Shown here one piece after another: positions 17,042 to 26,616 of a stretch of DNA of 53,192 nt. Made by a program: the position numbers and the translations under genes. The notes under the pieces were generated by a model. That model was given only the letters and a program-made list of their open reading frames with translations, was not told the DNA's origin and searched no databases. Every line of letters begins with the position of its first letter. Positions within the stretch are counted from its first letter, which is position 1. Origin of the DNA: Nesterenkonia sedimenti (GTDB lineage Bacteria > Actinomycetota > Actinomycetes > Actinomycetales > Micrococcaceae); NCBI RefSeq assembly GCF_012641515.1, contig NZ_JABAHY010000016.1, positions 1 to 53,192 of the forward strand, in the 5' to 3' direction.

Positions 17042-18802
17042 TCAGCCGGAGTAGGAGAGGTCCTCGACCCCGTCCATCTCCTCCTGGATGGACCATTCCT
17101 CACCGATGAGCATGTAGACACCTACACCCTGCTGCTCGGCGTAGACCGACAGCGAGGAACCCTCACCGACGGCGACGTTTAGGAGGTTCGCGAAGCCCTC
17201 CTCGGGGTCGCTTCGGGCACCGGAGAGGTCGATCCGCTGGATGTACTCAGGGGCGACGTCGTCCTCATCGGGGTCATAGGGCTCCCAGACCACGACCTCG
17301 GTGGCATCAGCCCAGCGGACCTCCTGGAGTCCCACCTGGTCATCGGCCTCCAGTCGAGTGTGCTGGCCCAGCCCGCGGGGCAGACCGGTGGTGCCATCAC
17401 GGATCACCGAGGCGATATAGAGGCTGGTCACCCCGGCATCCTCGACGACGATGGCAGCCCGCGCCCCGTCCTGGGAGATCCGCAGTGAGGTGACCTCACG
17501 GTCCTCCAGGAAGGCGGCCTCGAACTGGGTGCTGGTGGTGTCCTCGGGGTCGTCATAGGAGTAGGCGCGGATCGTGGGGTTATCGCCCTCATGGGTCACC
17601 GTCCAGGTCCAGCCGAAGTTGTCCATCGAGGGCCGGGTCATATTCTCCGACTCCACCAACAGGGTCGGCTCCTCGGTGTCCGGGCGGACATGGTAGAGCT
17701 CGTCGAGGTCCTCGGACATGAAGGCCACGACCTCACCGGTGGAGGCAGTGGGCATCGCCGGGAAGCGCGGACCGATATCTGTCAGATCAGGCATACCCGA
17801 GAGCGCACTGGTGGTGCCGCCGGTCTGCAGGACCAAGGCGTCGTCGCGGACTCCGATCATGGACTCATCGGCGCTGGGTCTGGCGTTGATGTCCAGCCGC
17901 TCCCCTTCGGGGAGGTCACCGGGTTCAGGGACATCGAGCTCATTGCCCCCGGAGGTGAACTCCACCCGTTGGACTGTGCTGAGCTGATCCAGGGTCATCT
18001 GCATCTGGTAGTGCATCAGGGCCAGTTCCCGGTCGCTGGCCCCGGAGACCGCACTGGGTGCCAGATCCACCCGGGCCGCGCCGGCGTCGATTGGCACTGA
18101 GGGGCTGGCCAGGGAGGCCTCCTCGTCGAAGGCTGAGACTACCCCTTCGGAGAGCCAGGGTGCCGGTCCGCGCAACAGTTGGTTGGCGATCTCAGCGGGG
18201 AGTCCCGCCCGGTTGACGAACCACCGGACGTCCGGGACCACATAGCTCTCCTGGGGATCGAAGAAGAACAGGGTGTAGGGCTGGTAGACCGAATAGAACA
18301 TATTCGCCTCCAGGATGGTGCCGTCGGGCGGGGTGCTGATCCGCCACTCACCGTCGACCTGTTCCAGTTCGAAGGTCATCCCCTGCACATCCTGGGGCCG
18401 GGTCATGATCCCGTCGGAGTCGATATGGGCGTCGACCACCAGTTGGACGTTGTAGATCGACTCCCCGGAGGGGCTGGTCTCCCGGTTATCACCCTCGTAG
18501 ACGAGGGTGCGCTCCCCCGGGTTCCATTCCTCGGCAGCCTCATCGGTGAGGTATTCGCGGGCGATCTCGTAGTCGTTCTGCGGACCCGCCCCGGCATCGA
18601 GGAACCCGTCGATGATGTCCTCGGGCATGGCCCCGGATGTGGGGCCTGCCGGATTGGGGCCGTACTCCTCGTAGTCAGCGTCCAGGGGCACGCCCACCGA
18701 CTCCACCTCACCCTCTGTGGGCAGAGTGGGTGCGCAGCCGGTGAGCACCAGGGCGGCGGCAGCGACGACGGCAGCGGCTCGGCTTGTGGTCAACCGCAGC
18801 AT
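17042..18802 (-). CDS. lpqB: Lipoprotein LpqB
   Basis: A 586-residue lipoprotein with lipobox LTGC, lipidated Cys at 23. The N-terminal third includes a GerMN-like domain (about 180-290); the C-terminal part (about 300-580) is beta-propeller-like, with repeats such as DGARAAIVVEDAGVTSLYIA. LpqB binds the extracytoplasmic part of MtrB and modulates MtrAB signalling in mycobacteria. Its start overlaps the mtrB stop, so translation is coupled. No catalytic motif is visible. Confidence 0.94.
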   Translation of the reverse strand: MLRLTTSRAAAVVAAAALVLTGCAPTLPTEGEVESVGVPLDADYEEYGPNPAGPTSGAMPEDIIDGFLDAGAGPQNDYEIAREYLTDEAAEEWNPGERTLVYEGDNRETSPSGESIYNVQLVVDAHIDSDGIMTRPQDVQGMTFELEQVDGEWRISTPPDGTILEANMFYSVYQPYTLFFFDPQESYVVPDVRWFVNRAGLPAEIANQLLRGPAPWLSEGVVSAFDEEASLASPSVPIDAGAARVDLAPSAVSGASDRELALMHYQMQMTLDQLSTVQRVEFTSGGNELDVPEPGDLPEGERLDINARPSADESMIGVRDDALVLQTGGTTSALSGMPDLTDIGPRFPAMPTASTGEVVAFMSEDLDELYHVRPDTEEPTLLVESENMTRPSMDNFGWTWTVTHEGDNPTIRAYSYDDPEDTTSTQFEAAFLEDREVTSLRISQDGARAAIVVEDAGVTSLYIASVIRDGTTGLPRGLGQHTRLEADDQVGLQEVRWADATEVVVWEPYDPDEDDVAPEYIQRIDLSGARSDPEEGFANLLNVAVGEGSSLSVYAEQQGVGVYMLIGEEWSIQEEMDGVEDLSYSG

Positions 18803-20526
18803 CAGCCCTCCTGCTCCTTCTGGTACAGCGACTGTTCATTGACCCGGTCATGGGTGATCTCTCCGGTGATGGTCTCAGGATCTGCTGAGACTTGCATCCG
18901 CTGGTGGTCACCATAACTGGGCGGCAGGCCCAACGGCGAGCTGTGGAAGGACTGGTCCTGCCGGCGAGGCAGCACCAGTCGGAAGCAGGAGCCTTTACCT
19001 TTCTCACCCCAGGCGTCCAGGGTGCCCTGGTGCAGCCGGGTGTCCTCAGTGGCAATGGACAGCCCCAGCCCGGAGCCGCCGGTGGTGCGGGCCCGGGCTG
19101 GATCGGCACGCCAGAACCGGTCGAAGACGTGAGAGACCTCCTCGGTGGTCATCCCGACCCCGTAGTCGCGTACGGCGATGGCCACCGAACTGGGGCTGGA
19201 CTTCAGCACCACATCCACGGGGCGGCCCTCGGAATGCTCGATGGCGTTATTGACCAGATTGCGCAGGATTCGGTCGATGCGGCGGCGGTCCACCTCGGCG
19301 ATGAACCCGTCACCGGAGTCCTGGACGACCATGTACAGCTCCGCGCCGGCGGCCTCGGCAAGGGGCACTGCGGCGGTGGCGACATCCTCGCATAGGGCCC
19401 AGAGGTCGACATCGGAGAGCGCCAGTTCGGCAGCACCGGCGTCGAAGCGGGACATCTCCAGAAGATCGGCCAGCAGCGCCTGGAAACGTTCCACCTGGTG
19501 GTGCAGCAGCTCAGTGGAGCGCTGGCTGACCGGGTCGAACTCCTCGCGGGATTCGTAGAGCATGCTCGAGGCCATGCTCACCGTGGTCAGCGGGGTCCGC
19601 AGCTCATGGGAGACATCGGAGACGAAGCGCTGCTGCATCTTCGAAAGATTCGCCAGCTGGGTGATCTGCTCCTGCAGAGTCGAGGCCATCCGGTTGAAGG
19701 AGACACCAAGTCGGGCGATCTCATCCTCACCGACCACGGCCAAGCGCTGGTCCAGCTGGCCGTCGGCGATCCGTTCGGAGACCTCGGCGGCCTGGGAGAC
19801 CGGCCGGACCACCGAGCGGGAGACCCAGGCTGCGATGAGCATATTCATCACCACGATGGCCCCGGCTGCGGTGAGGAAGACCCTGAAGACGAAGTTCACA
19901 TTGTCCTGCACCGAGGAGAAGTCGTAGACGTAGAACAGACCCCAGGACTGGGGCACACTCAGCGGCACGGAGGTGCCGAAGGCGACACCGGGGACCGTCT
20001 CACCGGTTTCGGGGTCCTCGATGGCCACCGGCTGCCGGTGCTGGACCTCCGGCCCGGAGGCCAGGACCTCACTGCGCAGCTGGTCACTGATGACCGCCTC
20101 GATCACACCGCCGGTGGACCGTGGCATGATCTGCGGGTTGCCGGTCTCCTCCAGGGGCAGCAGCAGGGTCCCGCGGGGCAGGGCGGCTGAGCCTTCCAGG
20201 CTGGACTCCACATCTGCGACCTGTTCCTCCAGCTCGGTGGTGTCGGTGGTCGGAGACATGGAGGCGAATTCGGAGATGGCCTGGGCCAGACCGATAGTAG
20301 CCTCGGCCTCCACCTGGTCCATCCGCTCCTGGTAGAGACCAGTGGTGACCTGCTGGACGAGGATATAGGCGATCAGGCCGGTTCCGACCAGGGTCAGCAG
20401 ACCGGTGAAGAACACGGCCCGAACCATCAGCGAGCGCGCCCAGAACCTGGGCAGGCGGGAGAGCCGGCGGCCGAAGGTCAGCAGTGGGCGGACCCGCTCG
20501 GCGGGCCGGACGCGCCGGTCCACCAC
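18802..20526 (-). CDS. mtrB: Two-component sensor histidine kinase MtrB
   Basis: A 574-residue membrane kinase. Two membrane helices (about 32-52 and 205-227) flank an extracytoplasmic domain. A HAMP segment follows (SRSVVRPVSQAAEVSERIADG). The phosphoacceptor motif FVSDVSHELRTPLTTV has His at about 307, and the ATPase domain shows NNAIEHS, DYGVGM and GGSGLGLSIA. It phosphorylates MtrA and controls cell wall and division genes. The GTG at 20526 is the first standard start in the frame but lacks a ribosome site. The frame stays open and coding-like about 30 codons further upstream, to just before AGGAAG, so the true start is uncertain. The longer C-terminal tail after the kinase core is typical of MtrB. 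Confidence 0.94.
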   Translation of the reverse strand: MVDRRVRPAERVRPLLTFGRRLSRLPRFWARSLMVRAVFFTGLLTLVGTGLIAYILVQQVTTGLYQERMDQVEAEATIGLAQAISEFASMSPTTDTTELEEQVADVESSLEGSAALPRGTLLLPLEETGNPQIMPRSTGGVIEAVISDQLRSEVLASGPEVQHRQPVAIEDPETGETVPGVAFGTSVPLSVPQSWGLFYVYDFSSVQDNVNFVFRVFLTAAGAIVVMNMLIAAWVSRSVVRPVSQAAEVSERIADGQLDQRLAVVGEDEIARLGVSFNRMASTLQEQITQLANLSKMQQRFVSDVSHELRTPLTTVSMASSMLYESREEFDPVSQRSTELLHHQVERFQALLADLLEMSRFDAGAAELALSDVDLWALCEDVATAAVPLAEAAGAELYMVVQDSGDGFIAEVDRRRIDRILRNLVNNAIEHSEGRPVDVVLKSSPSSVAIAVRDYGVGMTTEEVSHVFDRFWRADPARARTTGGSGLGLSIATEDTRLHQGTLDAWGEKGKGSCFRLVLPRRQDQSFHSSPLGLPPSYGDHQRMQVSADPETITGEITHDRVNEQSLYQKEQEG

Positions 20527-20612
20527 GGGGTGTGGGACGGTCTCGGTGACCGGTTCGGCCGTCTCCTCCCCTCCGGTGCGCTGATTCTGATCAGTGATGG
20601 TGGTGCTGCTTC

Positions 20613-21296
20613 CTATCCGCCGGCCTTATAGCCGATTCCGCGAACGGTCTGGATGATCTCGGGGTTCTCGGGGTCCTTCTCCACTTTGGACCGCAACCGC
20701 TGGACGTGCACATTGACCAGTCGGGTATCAGCCTGGTGCCGGTAGCCCCAGACCTCTTCGAGCAGCATCTCCCGGTTCCACACCTGCCAGGGCTTCTTCG
20801 CCAGAGTGGAGAGCAGATCGAACTCCAGAGGAGTCAGGGAAATCTTGGTATCACCGCGGCGTACCTCATGACCGGCCACATCGATGGTGAGATCCCCGAT
20901 GGTCAGGGTCTCGGCGTCGGAGCGGTGGTTATTATCCGAGGGGCGCAGCCGGGCACGCACCCGGGCGACCAGCTCGGCCGGTTTGAAGGGCTTGGGCACA
21001 TAGTCATCAGCGCCGGCCTCCAGGCCGCGGACGACATCGGCGGTATCTGATTTGGCGGTGAGCATCACGATCGGGGTATCAGCCTCTTCGCGGATCTCCC
21101 GGCAGACCTCAATTCCGTCCTTGCCCGGCAGCATGAGGTCCAGCAGCACCAGGTCAGCATCAGCGGACCGGAATGCTTCCAATGCTCCGTCTCCGGTGGC
21201 GCAGAATGTGGGCTCGAAGCCGTCATTGCGCAGCACAATGCCGATCATCTCCGACAGTGCTTCGTCGTCGTCGACCACCAGGATCTTCGCCTTCAT
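20613..21296 (-). CDS. mtrA: Response regulator MtrA (OmpR/PhoB family)
   Basis: A 227-residue regulator. The receiver domain (1-120) has acidic DDD at 9-11 and phosphoacceptor Asp at 53 in LLDLMLPGKDG. The C-terminal winged helix (about 130-227) includes LTPLEFDLLSTLAKKP and VNVHVQRLRSKVEKDPENP, ending in IIQTVRGIGYKAGG. The start MKAKILVVDDDEA at 21296 has AAGGACGAG upstream; longer in-frame starts read into non-conserved sequence. MtrA controls rpfs, cell wall hydrolases and dnaA-related genes in actinobacteria. mtrB follows directly. The divergent envelope operon starts 120 bp away, so the intergenic region 21297-21415 probably carries promoters for both. Confidence 0.97.
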   Translation of the reverse strand: MKAKILVVDDDEALSEMIGIVLRNDGFEPTFCATGDGALEAFRSADADLVLLDLMLPGKDGIEVCREIREEADTPIVMLTAKSDTADVVRGLEAGADDYVPKPFKPAELVARVRARLRPSDNNHRSDAETLTIGDLTIDVAGHEVRRGDTKISLTPLEFDLLSTLAKKPWQVWNREMLLEEVWGYRHQADTRLVNVHVQRLRSKVEKDPENPEIIQTVRGIGYKAGG

Positions 21297-21415
21297 CGAC
21301 TCGTCCTTCCACTCCTTGGATGTATCCGCCCGTAGGGGCTGGGGCCCCTGAGGTCTCAGGATATATGAGGCGTTAGAGTTAAGAATTGAATGAGTCTTTC
21401 GGAGGTGGGGGCGCG

Positions 21416-22432
21416 TTGAACTCTGCAGCGGAGCTGAGGCCGGCACCAACGCTGCGCCCCGGGGCGGTCTACCCCCTGCGTCCGTTGGCCCAGGATGAGA
21501 CATTCTCCGCGGCCTTCGCCGTGATCCGGCACAGTCCTCGGGCAGTTCTGGGACTCCCATTCCTGGCCGGGCTGATCAATGTGCTGACCCTGCTGGTGCT
21601 GCTGGCAGTGTTGCCCTCGGATGCTTTCCTGCGCATGCTGGCCGATCCCCTGGCCTTCGACAACCAGGAGCTGATGCTGGCCTCGCTGGTGGACGGCTGG
21701 ATGATCGCCCTGCTGCTGCTCTCCTCTTTCATCGGCTGGCTGATCATGCTGATGTCCCTGGGACTTTTGGCCATCCCGGGACTGCGGGCCGCCTATGGAC
21801 TGCCGACCTCGCTGCTGCAGACGGTGACCATGCGGGCCGGCCGACTGGGCTGGCTGCTGTTACATCTGGTGGTGGTCAGTCTCCTTCTGGGCCTGGTGGG
21901 TTTGGTCGCAATGGTCATCGGGGCACTGCTGATCGGTCTGACCATGCTCGTCGGGGCAATTGTGGTGCTGCCGGCAATGTTTCTGCTGCTGTGCTGGGTG
22001 ACTGCAGCATTTATGTTCGGCCCCCTGGTGGTTGTCGTCGAGCGGCGCAATGCCTTCTCCGCCCTCGGCCGGTCCTTTGCGCTCAACCGGGGCCAGTGGT
22101 GGCGGCATATCGGGGCTGTTGCCCTGCTGTACCTGATGCTCGGGGTGGTGATGACGATCAGTTCGATTCCGGCCGGGGTGATCGCTGGAATCGGTGGGGA
22201 TCTGGCCTGGCAGTCCGCTGAGGGCAATGAGGATCTGCTGGTGCTGGCCGTGCTGGGCTTCGGCCAGCTCTACGACGCGGTGCTCTCGGCCCTTTTGGTC
22301 TCCCTGGCCGGAACGGTGATCGCCATGATGTATCTGAACTCCCGATTCCGACGCGAAGCCCTGGATATCGATCTGGCCCGAACTGCCCAGCAGACCGAGC
22401 CGGCCGAGCGGATCCTTCCGGGAGGCTCCTGA
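21416..22432 (+). CDS. Polytopic membrane protein of the MoxR/DUF58 envelope operon
   Basis: A 338-residue membrane protein with about six hydrophobic helices. It resembles the membrane domain found beside glycerophosphodiester phosphodiesterases (GDPD membrane-domain family). The key segment GRSFALNRGQWWRHIGAVALL precedes a membrane helix, as in that family. Start: the TTG at 21416 has GGAGGTG about 10 nt upstream; an earlier TTG at 21386 has no such site. Its stop overlaps the next start (TGATG). It opens a five-gene cluster with DUF4129, DUF4350, MoxR and DUF58 genes, a common actinobacterial unit next to mtrA. No enzymatic residues are visible; a role in envelope assembly is inferred. Confidence 0.75.
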   Translation: MNSAAELRPAPTLRPGAVYPLRPLAQDETFSAAFAVIRHSPRAVLGLPFLAGLINVLTLLVLLAVLPSDAFLRMLADPLAFDNQELMLASLVDGWMIALLLLSSFIGWLIMLMSLGLLAIPGLRAAYGLPTSLLQTVTMRAGRLGWLLLHLVVVSLLLGLVGLVAMVIGALLIGLTMLVGAIVVLPAMFLLLCWVTAAFMFGPLVVVVERRNAFSALGRSFALNRGQWWRHIGAVALLYLMLGVVMTISSIPAGVIAGIGGDLAWQSAEGNEDLLVLAVLGFGQLYDAVLSALLVSLAGTVIAMMYLNSRFRREALDIDLARTAQQTEPAERILPGGS

Positions 22433-23070
22433 TGTCTGCTCAAGTCTATGACCGGGATTCTGCCCGCAGCCTGCTGGAGGATGAGCTGGCCGATGCCCAG
22501 TATCAGCGGGAGCTGGCGGGCCCACTGCGGGATCTGATCGATTCAGTTCTGGAGTGGTTGGAGGGCAGTGCCCTGAGCCTGGGACCGGTGACCGTGCAGT
22601 GGGGGCCGATCCTGGTAGCAGCCCTGGTGGTGGCCGCCGCACTGCTGGTGATCCTGCTGGTGCGCCCACGGATGCAGCGGGGCCGCCGCAGTGAACCGGC
22701 GGTCAGTATTGAGGCGGGGATGACTGCGGCAGACCTCAGGAACCGGGCCGCCGCCCATGCCACGGCCGGAAGGTACGACGACGCCGCCCGGGACAGTTTC
22801 CGGGCCATAGTCCGCACTGCGGAGGAACAGTTTGTGCTCAGTCCGCAGGATGGCCGTACTGCCAGCGAGATCGCCACTGCCCTGACCACTGCCTATCCCC
22901 GTGAGGCTGGTGGGCTGCGGGAGGCCGCTGAGCTGTTCAACCAGTCGGTCTATGCGCGCCGTCCCCTGCAGCAGGGGCATTTCCACCGGCTGAGTGAGCT
23001 GGATCTGCGACTTGCCGGGCAGGCACCGAGCGCCAGTGCTGTCGCCTCATCCCTGGGGAGCCGACTGTGA
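22432..23070 (+). CDS. DUF4129-domain membrane protein
   Basis: A 212-residue protein with one membrane helix (about 62-82) and a C-terminal DUF4129 domain (about 95-200) showing RNRAAAHATAGRYDDAARDSFRAI, DGRTASEIA and FNQSVYARRP. The N-terminus is an acidic helix. DUF4129 proteins accompany MoxR/DUF58 operons and transglutaminase-like proteins; the function is unknown. The genes on either side overlap it by a few bases (TGATG and GTGA), so this is a translationally coupled operon. Confidence 0.82.
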   Translation: MSAQVYDRDSARSLLEDELADAQYQRELAGPLRDLIDSVLEWLEGSALSLGPVTVQWGPILVAALVVAAALLVILLVRPRMQRGRRSEPAVSIEAGMTAADLRNRAAAHATAGRYDDAARDSFRAIVRTAEEQFVLSPQDGRTASEIATALTTAYPREAGGLREAAELFNQSVYARRPLQQGHFHRLSELDLRLAGQAPSASAVASSLGSRL

Positions 23071-24302
23071 GCACCGCCAGCGCCTCGACCTCCTCCCCGG
23101 CTGGGCTGCGCGGCACTGCCTCCCGCTGGCAGTTCTGGGTAGTGCTGCTGTGCTTCGGTGTGATCGCCGCCCTGCTGCTGCAGCTGAGCGAGACTGAGGA
23201 CACCGAGGTCTATGGACTGGGCAATACGGATCTCGACGGCTATGCCGCATTGGTCTCTGTCCTGGAGGAAGAGGGGGTTGAGATTCGCCGGGCCTACTCC
23301 GCCCAGCAGGCCCAGGAGCTGATGGATCAGGACCCGGAGGCCGGCGTCGTCGTGCAGATGCGGGGTTTCCAGCCGGATCAGCAGTTCGTCTCCCAGCTGC
23401 GGGATGACTACGCCGGTGACCGGAATGTGCTGTGGCTTTCCACCAATACAGGAACCCTGGGGAATCTCTTCGGCCTCGAGGCGGGCCCCGGCCCCTCGAT
23501 TCCGACCACAGGCACCGGGACTGCTGATGTGCTCACCACTGGGGATCAATGCCGCCACCCGGCGGCCGCTGCGGCGGAGTCCATCCGGGCCCCGGGTGAG
23601 TCCCTGGCCGCAAGCCAGGGCTGCTTCGAGGTCCCGGGCTCACCCTCAGGTTTCCTGCTGACCGAAGTCTCGGCCGGGACTGTCTTCACCGCCCCAGAGG
23701 CATTCACCAATCAGCACATCACCGCTGAGGGCAATGCTGCCCTGGCGCTGAATCTGCTCACCGATGGGCAGGGCGCTGAGCAGCAGCTGATCTGGTACAC
23801 CCCTTCCGGAGCCGATACTGCCGAGGCCGACTCCACCACCTGGGCCTCTCCCTTCGAGTATCTGCCGCGATGGTTCGAGCCGCTGTTCTGGTGGTTGGTG
23901 GTCTGCGCACTGATCGCTATGTTCGCCGCCGGCCGTCGCTATGGTCCGGTGGTCACCGAACCGATGCCAGTCTCGGTACCGGCCGGGGAGACTGCAGCCG
24001 GCCGGGGACGGCTCTATCAGCGGGCGAACGCCACTGTGGCCTCGGCCGAGGCGCTGCGCAACGCTCATCTGCTCCGCTTGGCCCGGCTGCTGCGCGTAGG
24101 CCGGAAGGCACCGGCGGCTGCAGTGGCGGCAGCCGCCGCTCAGGCCCTGGGCACAGCATCGGGTGAGCCGGCGGATCTGCTGGCCGCACCGGCGCAGGTG
24201 CGGAATAATCGCCAGCTGGTGGCCTATGCCCAGGCTCTGTCCAAGCTGGAGGACGATGTGGTCAAGGCTGTGCGGGTTGCGCAGCAGAACGGAGAACACT
24301 GA
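23067..24302 (+). CDS. DUF4350-domain membrane protein
   Basis: A 411-residue protein. A membrane helix near the start (about 23-41) is followed by the DUF4350 domain (about 50-240; YGLGNTDLDGYAALVSVLEEEGV is its opening pattern). A second helix (about 270-290) precedes a cytoplasmic helical region. DUF4350 resembles glutamine amidotransferase-like folds that bind ligands without catalysis, and these proteins sit with MoxR ATPases. The GTG start at 23067 overlaps the previous stop. The next gene starts at its stop codon. Its biochemical role is not known. Confidence 0.8.
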   Translation: MSTASASTSSPAGLRGTASRWQFWVVLLCFGVIAALLLQLSETEDTEVYGLGNTDLDGYAALVSVLEEEGVEIRRAYSAQQAQELMDQDPEAGVVVQMRGFQPDQQFVSQLRDDYAGDRNVLWLSTNTGTLGNLFGLEAGPGPSIPTTGTGTADVLTTGDQCRHPAAAAAESIRAPGESLAASQGCFEVPGSPSGFLLTEVSAGTVFTAPEAFTNQHITAEGNAALALNLLTDGQGAEQQLIWYTPSGADTAEADSTTWASPFEYLPRWFEPLFWWLVVCALIAMFAAGRRYGPVVTEPMPVSVPAGETAAGRGRLYQRANATVASAEALRNAHLLRLARLLRVGRKAPAAAVAAAAAQALGTASGEPADLLAAPAQVRNNRQLVAYAQALSKLEDDVVKAVRVAQQNGEH

Positions 24303-25273
24303 TGACTGAGACTGCCCCGACTGCTGATGAGCTGCGGGAACGGCTGACCCAAGTCCGTGGGGAGGTCGCCAAGGCCGTAGTGGGCCAGGATGCTGCGGTC
24401 ACCAGTGTGATCATCGGCCTGCTGGTGCGCGGCCATGTGCTCCTCGAAGGTGTCCCCGGGGTGGCCAAGACTCTGCTGGTGCGCACTCTGTCTGCGGCTC
24501 TGGACGTGCAGACCTCCCGAGTGCAGTTCACCCCGGATCTGATGCCCGGTGATGTCACCGGCTCCCTGGTCTACGACTCCACCACGGGGGATTTCAGCTT
24601 CCGCGAGGGACCGGTCTTCACCAATCTGCTGCTGGCCGATGAGATCAACCGCACTCCGCCGAAGACTCAGGCCTCCCTGCTGGAGGCCATGGCAGAACGC
24701 CAGGTCTCCGTTGATGGGGTGGCCCGGAAGCTGCCGGATCCGTTCCTGGTGGCCGCAACCCAGAACCCGGTGGAGTATGAGGGCACCTATCCCTTGCCGG
24801 AGGCCCAGCTGGACCGGTTCCTGCTCAAAGTCACCCTGGATCTGCCCGAGCGGGACCAGGAGATCGAGGTCATCCGCCGGCATGCCCAGGGCTTCAGCCC
24901 CTCGGATCTCGCCGCGGCCGGGGTGACTCCGGTGGCCTCTGCCGAGGATGTGCTGGCTGCCCGCCGGGCGGTGGCCGCCGTACAGCTCTCCGGTGAAGTC
25001 GCCGGCTATATTGTGGATCTCGCCCGGGCGACCCGGCAGGCCCCCAGCTTCCAGCTCGGAGTCTCCCCACGTGGTGCCACTGCCCTGATGAACGCTGCCA
25101 AGGCCTGGGCCTGGCTGACCGGCCGGGACTATGTCACTCCCGATGACGTCAAGGCCCTGGTCCTGCCGACCTTGCGGCACCGGGTGGCGCTGACTCCGGA
25201 GGCCTCGATGGACGGTGCCTCCGCCGAGGATCTGCTGCAGTCGATTCTGAGCACCACGGCCGTCCCTCGGTAG
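24302..25273 (+). CDS. MoxR-family AAA+ ATPase
   Basis: A 323-residue AAA+ protein. Walker A is GVPGVAKTLLVRTL, Walker B is LLLADEINRTPPKTQ, sensor 1 is VAATQNPVEYEGTYPLPEAQ, and the arginine finger region is LDRFLLK. The C-terminal lid contains SPRGATALMNAAKAWAWL. MoxR ATPases act as chaperones or maturation factors for partner proteins, often with VWA- or DUF58-domain proteins. Here the DUF58 gene starts 17 bp downstream. The start codon overlaps the stop of the DUF4350 gene. A role in envelope maturation is inferred from the cluster. Confidence 0.93.
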   Translation: MTETAPTADELRERLTQVRGEVAKAVVGQDAAVTSVIIGLLVRGHVLLEGVPGVAKTLLVRTLSAALDVQTSRVQFTPDLMPGDVTGSLVYDSTTGDFSFREGPVFTNLLLADEINRTPPKTQASLLEAMAERQVSVDGVARKLPDPFLVAATQNPVEYEGTYPLPEAQLDRFLLKVTLDLPERDQEIEVIRRHAQGFSPSDLAAAGVTPVASAEDVLAARRAVAAVQLSGEVAGYIVDLARATRQAPSFQLGVSPRGATALMNAAKAWAWLTGRDYVTPDDVKALVLPTLRHRVALTPEASMDGASAEDLLQSILSTTAVPR

Positions 25274-25289
25274 ATCGGAACCACTGCCG

Positions 25290-26585
25290 ATGCTCACCCT
25301 CCGCTTTCTCTGGCTGGCCCTGGGGGCCAGCCTCCTGGTGGTGCTTCTCCCCGGCTATTTCTGGTGGATCCTGGCCCTGGTCCTGGCCCTCGCCGTTGTC
25401 GATGTTCTGGCCTGTGGGTCCCCGCGCCGGGTGGAGGTGCACCGCCTGGCCGCCGATCCGGTGCGTCTGGGTGAACCCACTGCTGCCGAAACTCTTATCC
25501 GCTCTCGGGGCAGGCGTCGGTTGCGCGGCTGGGTCAAGGACGGCTGGCAGCCCACTGCCGGGGCTGATCCCCTGCAACAGCTGGATATCGCAGCCGGGGC
25601 TCGGCTGGTGGCCTCAACCCCGCTGCGGCCTACCCGGCGGGGTGTGCTCAGCAGTGAGTACCTGAGCATCCGGTCTGTGGGGCCCCTGGGCTTGGCCGGC
25701 CGGCAGGCGACCCACCGGGTGCCGCAGAGCCAGCAGGTGCTGCCCAGTTTCGCCTCCCGGAAGCATCTGCCCTCCAAACTGCGCCGACTCCGCGAGCTCG
25801 AGGGTGCGACGGCGGTGAATCTGCCCGGTGCCGGCACGGAGTTCGACTCCCTGCGGGACTACGTCCGCGGAGATGACGTCCGCTCCATCGACTGGCGGGC
25901 CACGGCCCGGCGGCAGGATGCTGCCCGACAGCATCTGGTGGTCCGTACCTGGCGCCCGGAGCGGGACCGCCGGGTGATCCTCTGTCTCGACACCTCGCGC
26001 ACCTCCGCGGCGCGGCTCGGTGATGAACCCCGGTTGGAGGCCGGAATCGAGGCGTCTCTGCTGCTGGGCACTCTGGCTGCTCAGGCCGGGGACCGGGTGG
26101 AGTTTCTGGCTTTCGACCGGAGTATCGGGGCCAGGGCCTCCACTGCCGAGCGCGGCAATTTCCTCAAAGTGCTCTCCCGCGCCACCGCCGATGTGGAACC
26201 GGCCCTGGTGGAGGCTGATTTCAGTCAGCTGCCGACCCAGATCGCCCGGCTGACCAGCCAGAAGTCGCTGGTGGTCATCCTCACCGCCGTGGACTCCCCT
26301 TCGCTGCAGGAGGGCCTCCTTCCGGTCTTGGCCCCGCTGACTGCGAAGCACCGGGTGGTCTTGGCCTCGGCGGAGAATCCCGAGCTGGCTCAGCAGGCAG
26401 CAGCACGGGCAACGGCCAGTGAGGTCTATGCGGCCGCGGCCGCCGAGCGTGCCCTGCTGGAGGCTGAGGCGGTCTCGGCAGAACTGGGCAGCCTCGGCGT
26501 CGAAGTGGTTCAGGCGGCCCCCGACCGGCTGGCCCCGGCCCTGGCCGACTGTTATCTGCGACTCAAGGCCGCCGGCAGGCTGTAG
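25290..26585 (+). CDS. DUF58-domain protein
   Basis: A 431-residue protein with two N-terminal membrane helices (about 5-37), a beta-rich segment, and the DUF58 signature (about 190-215) seen as [20 protein letters not shown]. The part after it is a VWA-like fold ([12 protein letters not shown]). DUF58 proteins act together with MoxR ATPases. It is the last gene of the five-gene operon, 31 bp before mnmA. Unlike several relatives, no intact MIDAS motif (DxSxS) is plain: DTSRTS lies in the place expected, so metal binding could be retained in altered form. Confidence 0.9.
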   Translation: MLTLRFLWLALGASLLVVLLPGYFWWILALVLALAVVDVLACGSPRRVEVHRLAADPVRLGEPTAAETLIRSRGRRRLRGWVKDGWQPTAGADPLQQLDIAAGARLVASTPLRPTRRGVLSSEYLSIRSVGPLGLAGRQATHRVPQSQQVLPSFASRKHLPSKLRRLRELEGATAVNLPGAGTEFDSLRDYVRGDDVRSIDWRATARRQDAARQHLVVRTWRPERDRRVILCLDTSRTSAARLGDEPRLEAGIEASLLLGTLAAQAGDRVEFLAFDRSIGARASTAERGNFLKVLSRATADVEPALVEADFSQLPTQIARLTSQKSLVVILTAVDSPSLQEGLLPVLAPLTAKHRVVLASAENPELAQQAAARATASEVYAAAAAERALLEAEAVSAELGSLGVEVVQAAPDRLAPALADCYLRLKAAGRL

Positions 26586-26616
26586 TCGCCGGCTGCCTGG
26601 TTGGTACCGTAGTTAT

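Noticed and set aside
26419-26616. N-terminal extension of MnmA into the DUF58 gene
   Set aside because: The extension is a shadow of the DUF58 frame. The family N-terminus [13 protein letters not shown] begins at 26617.
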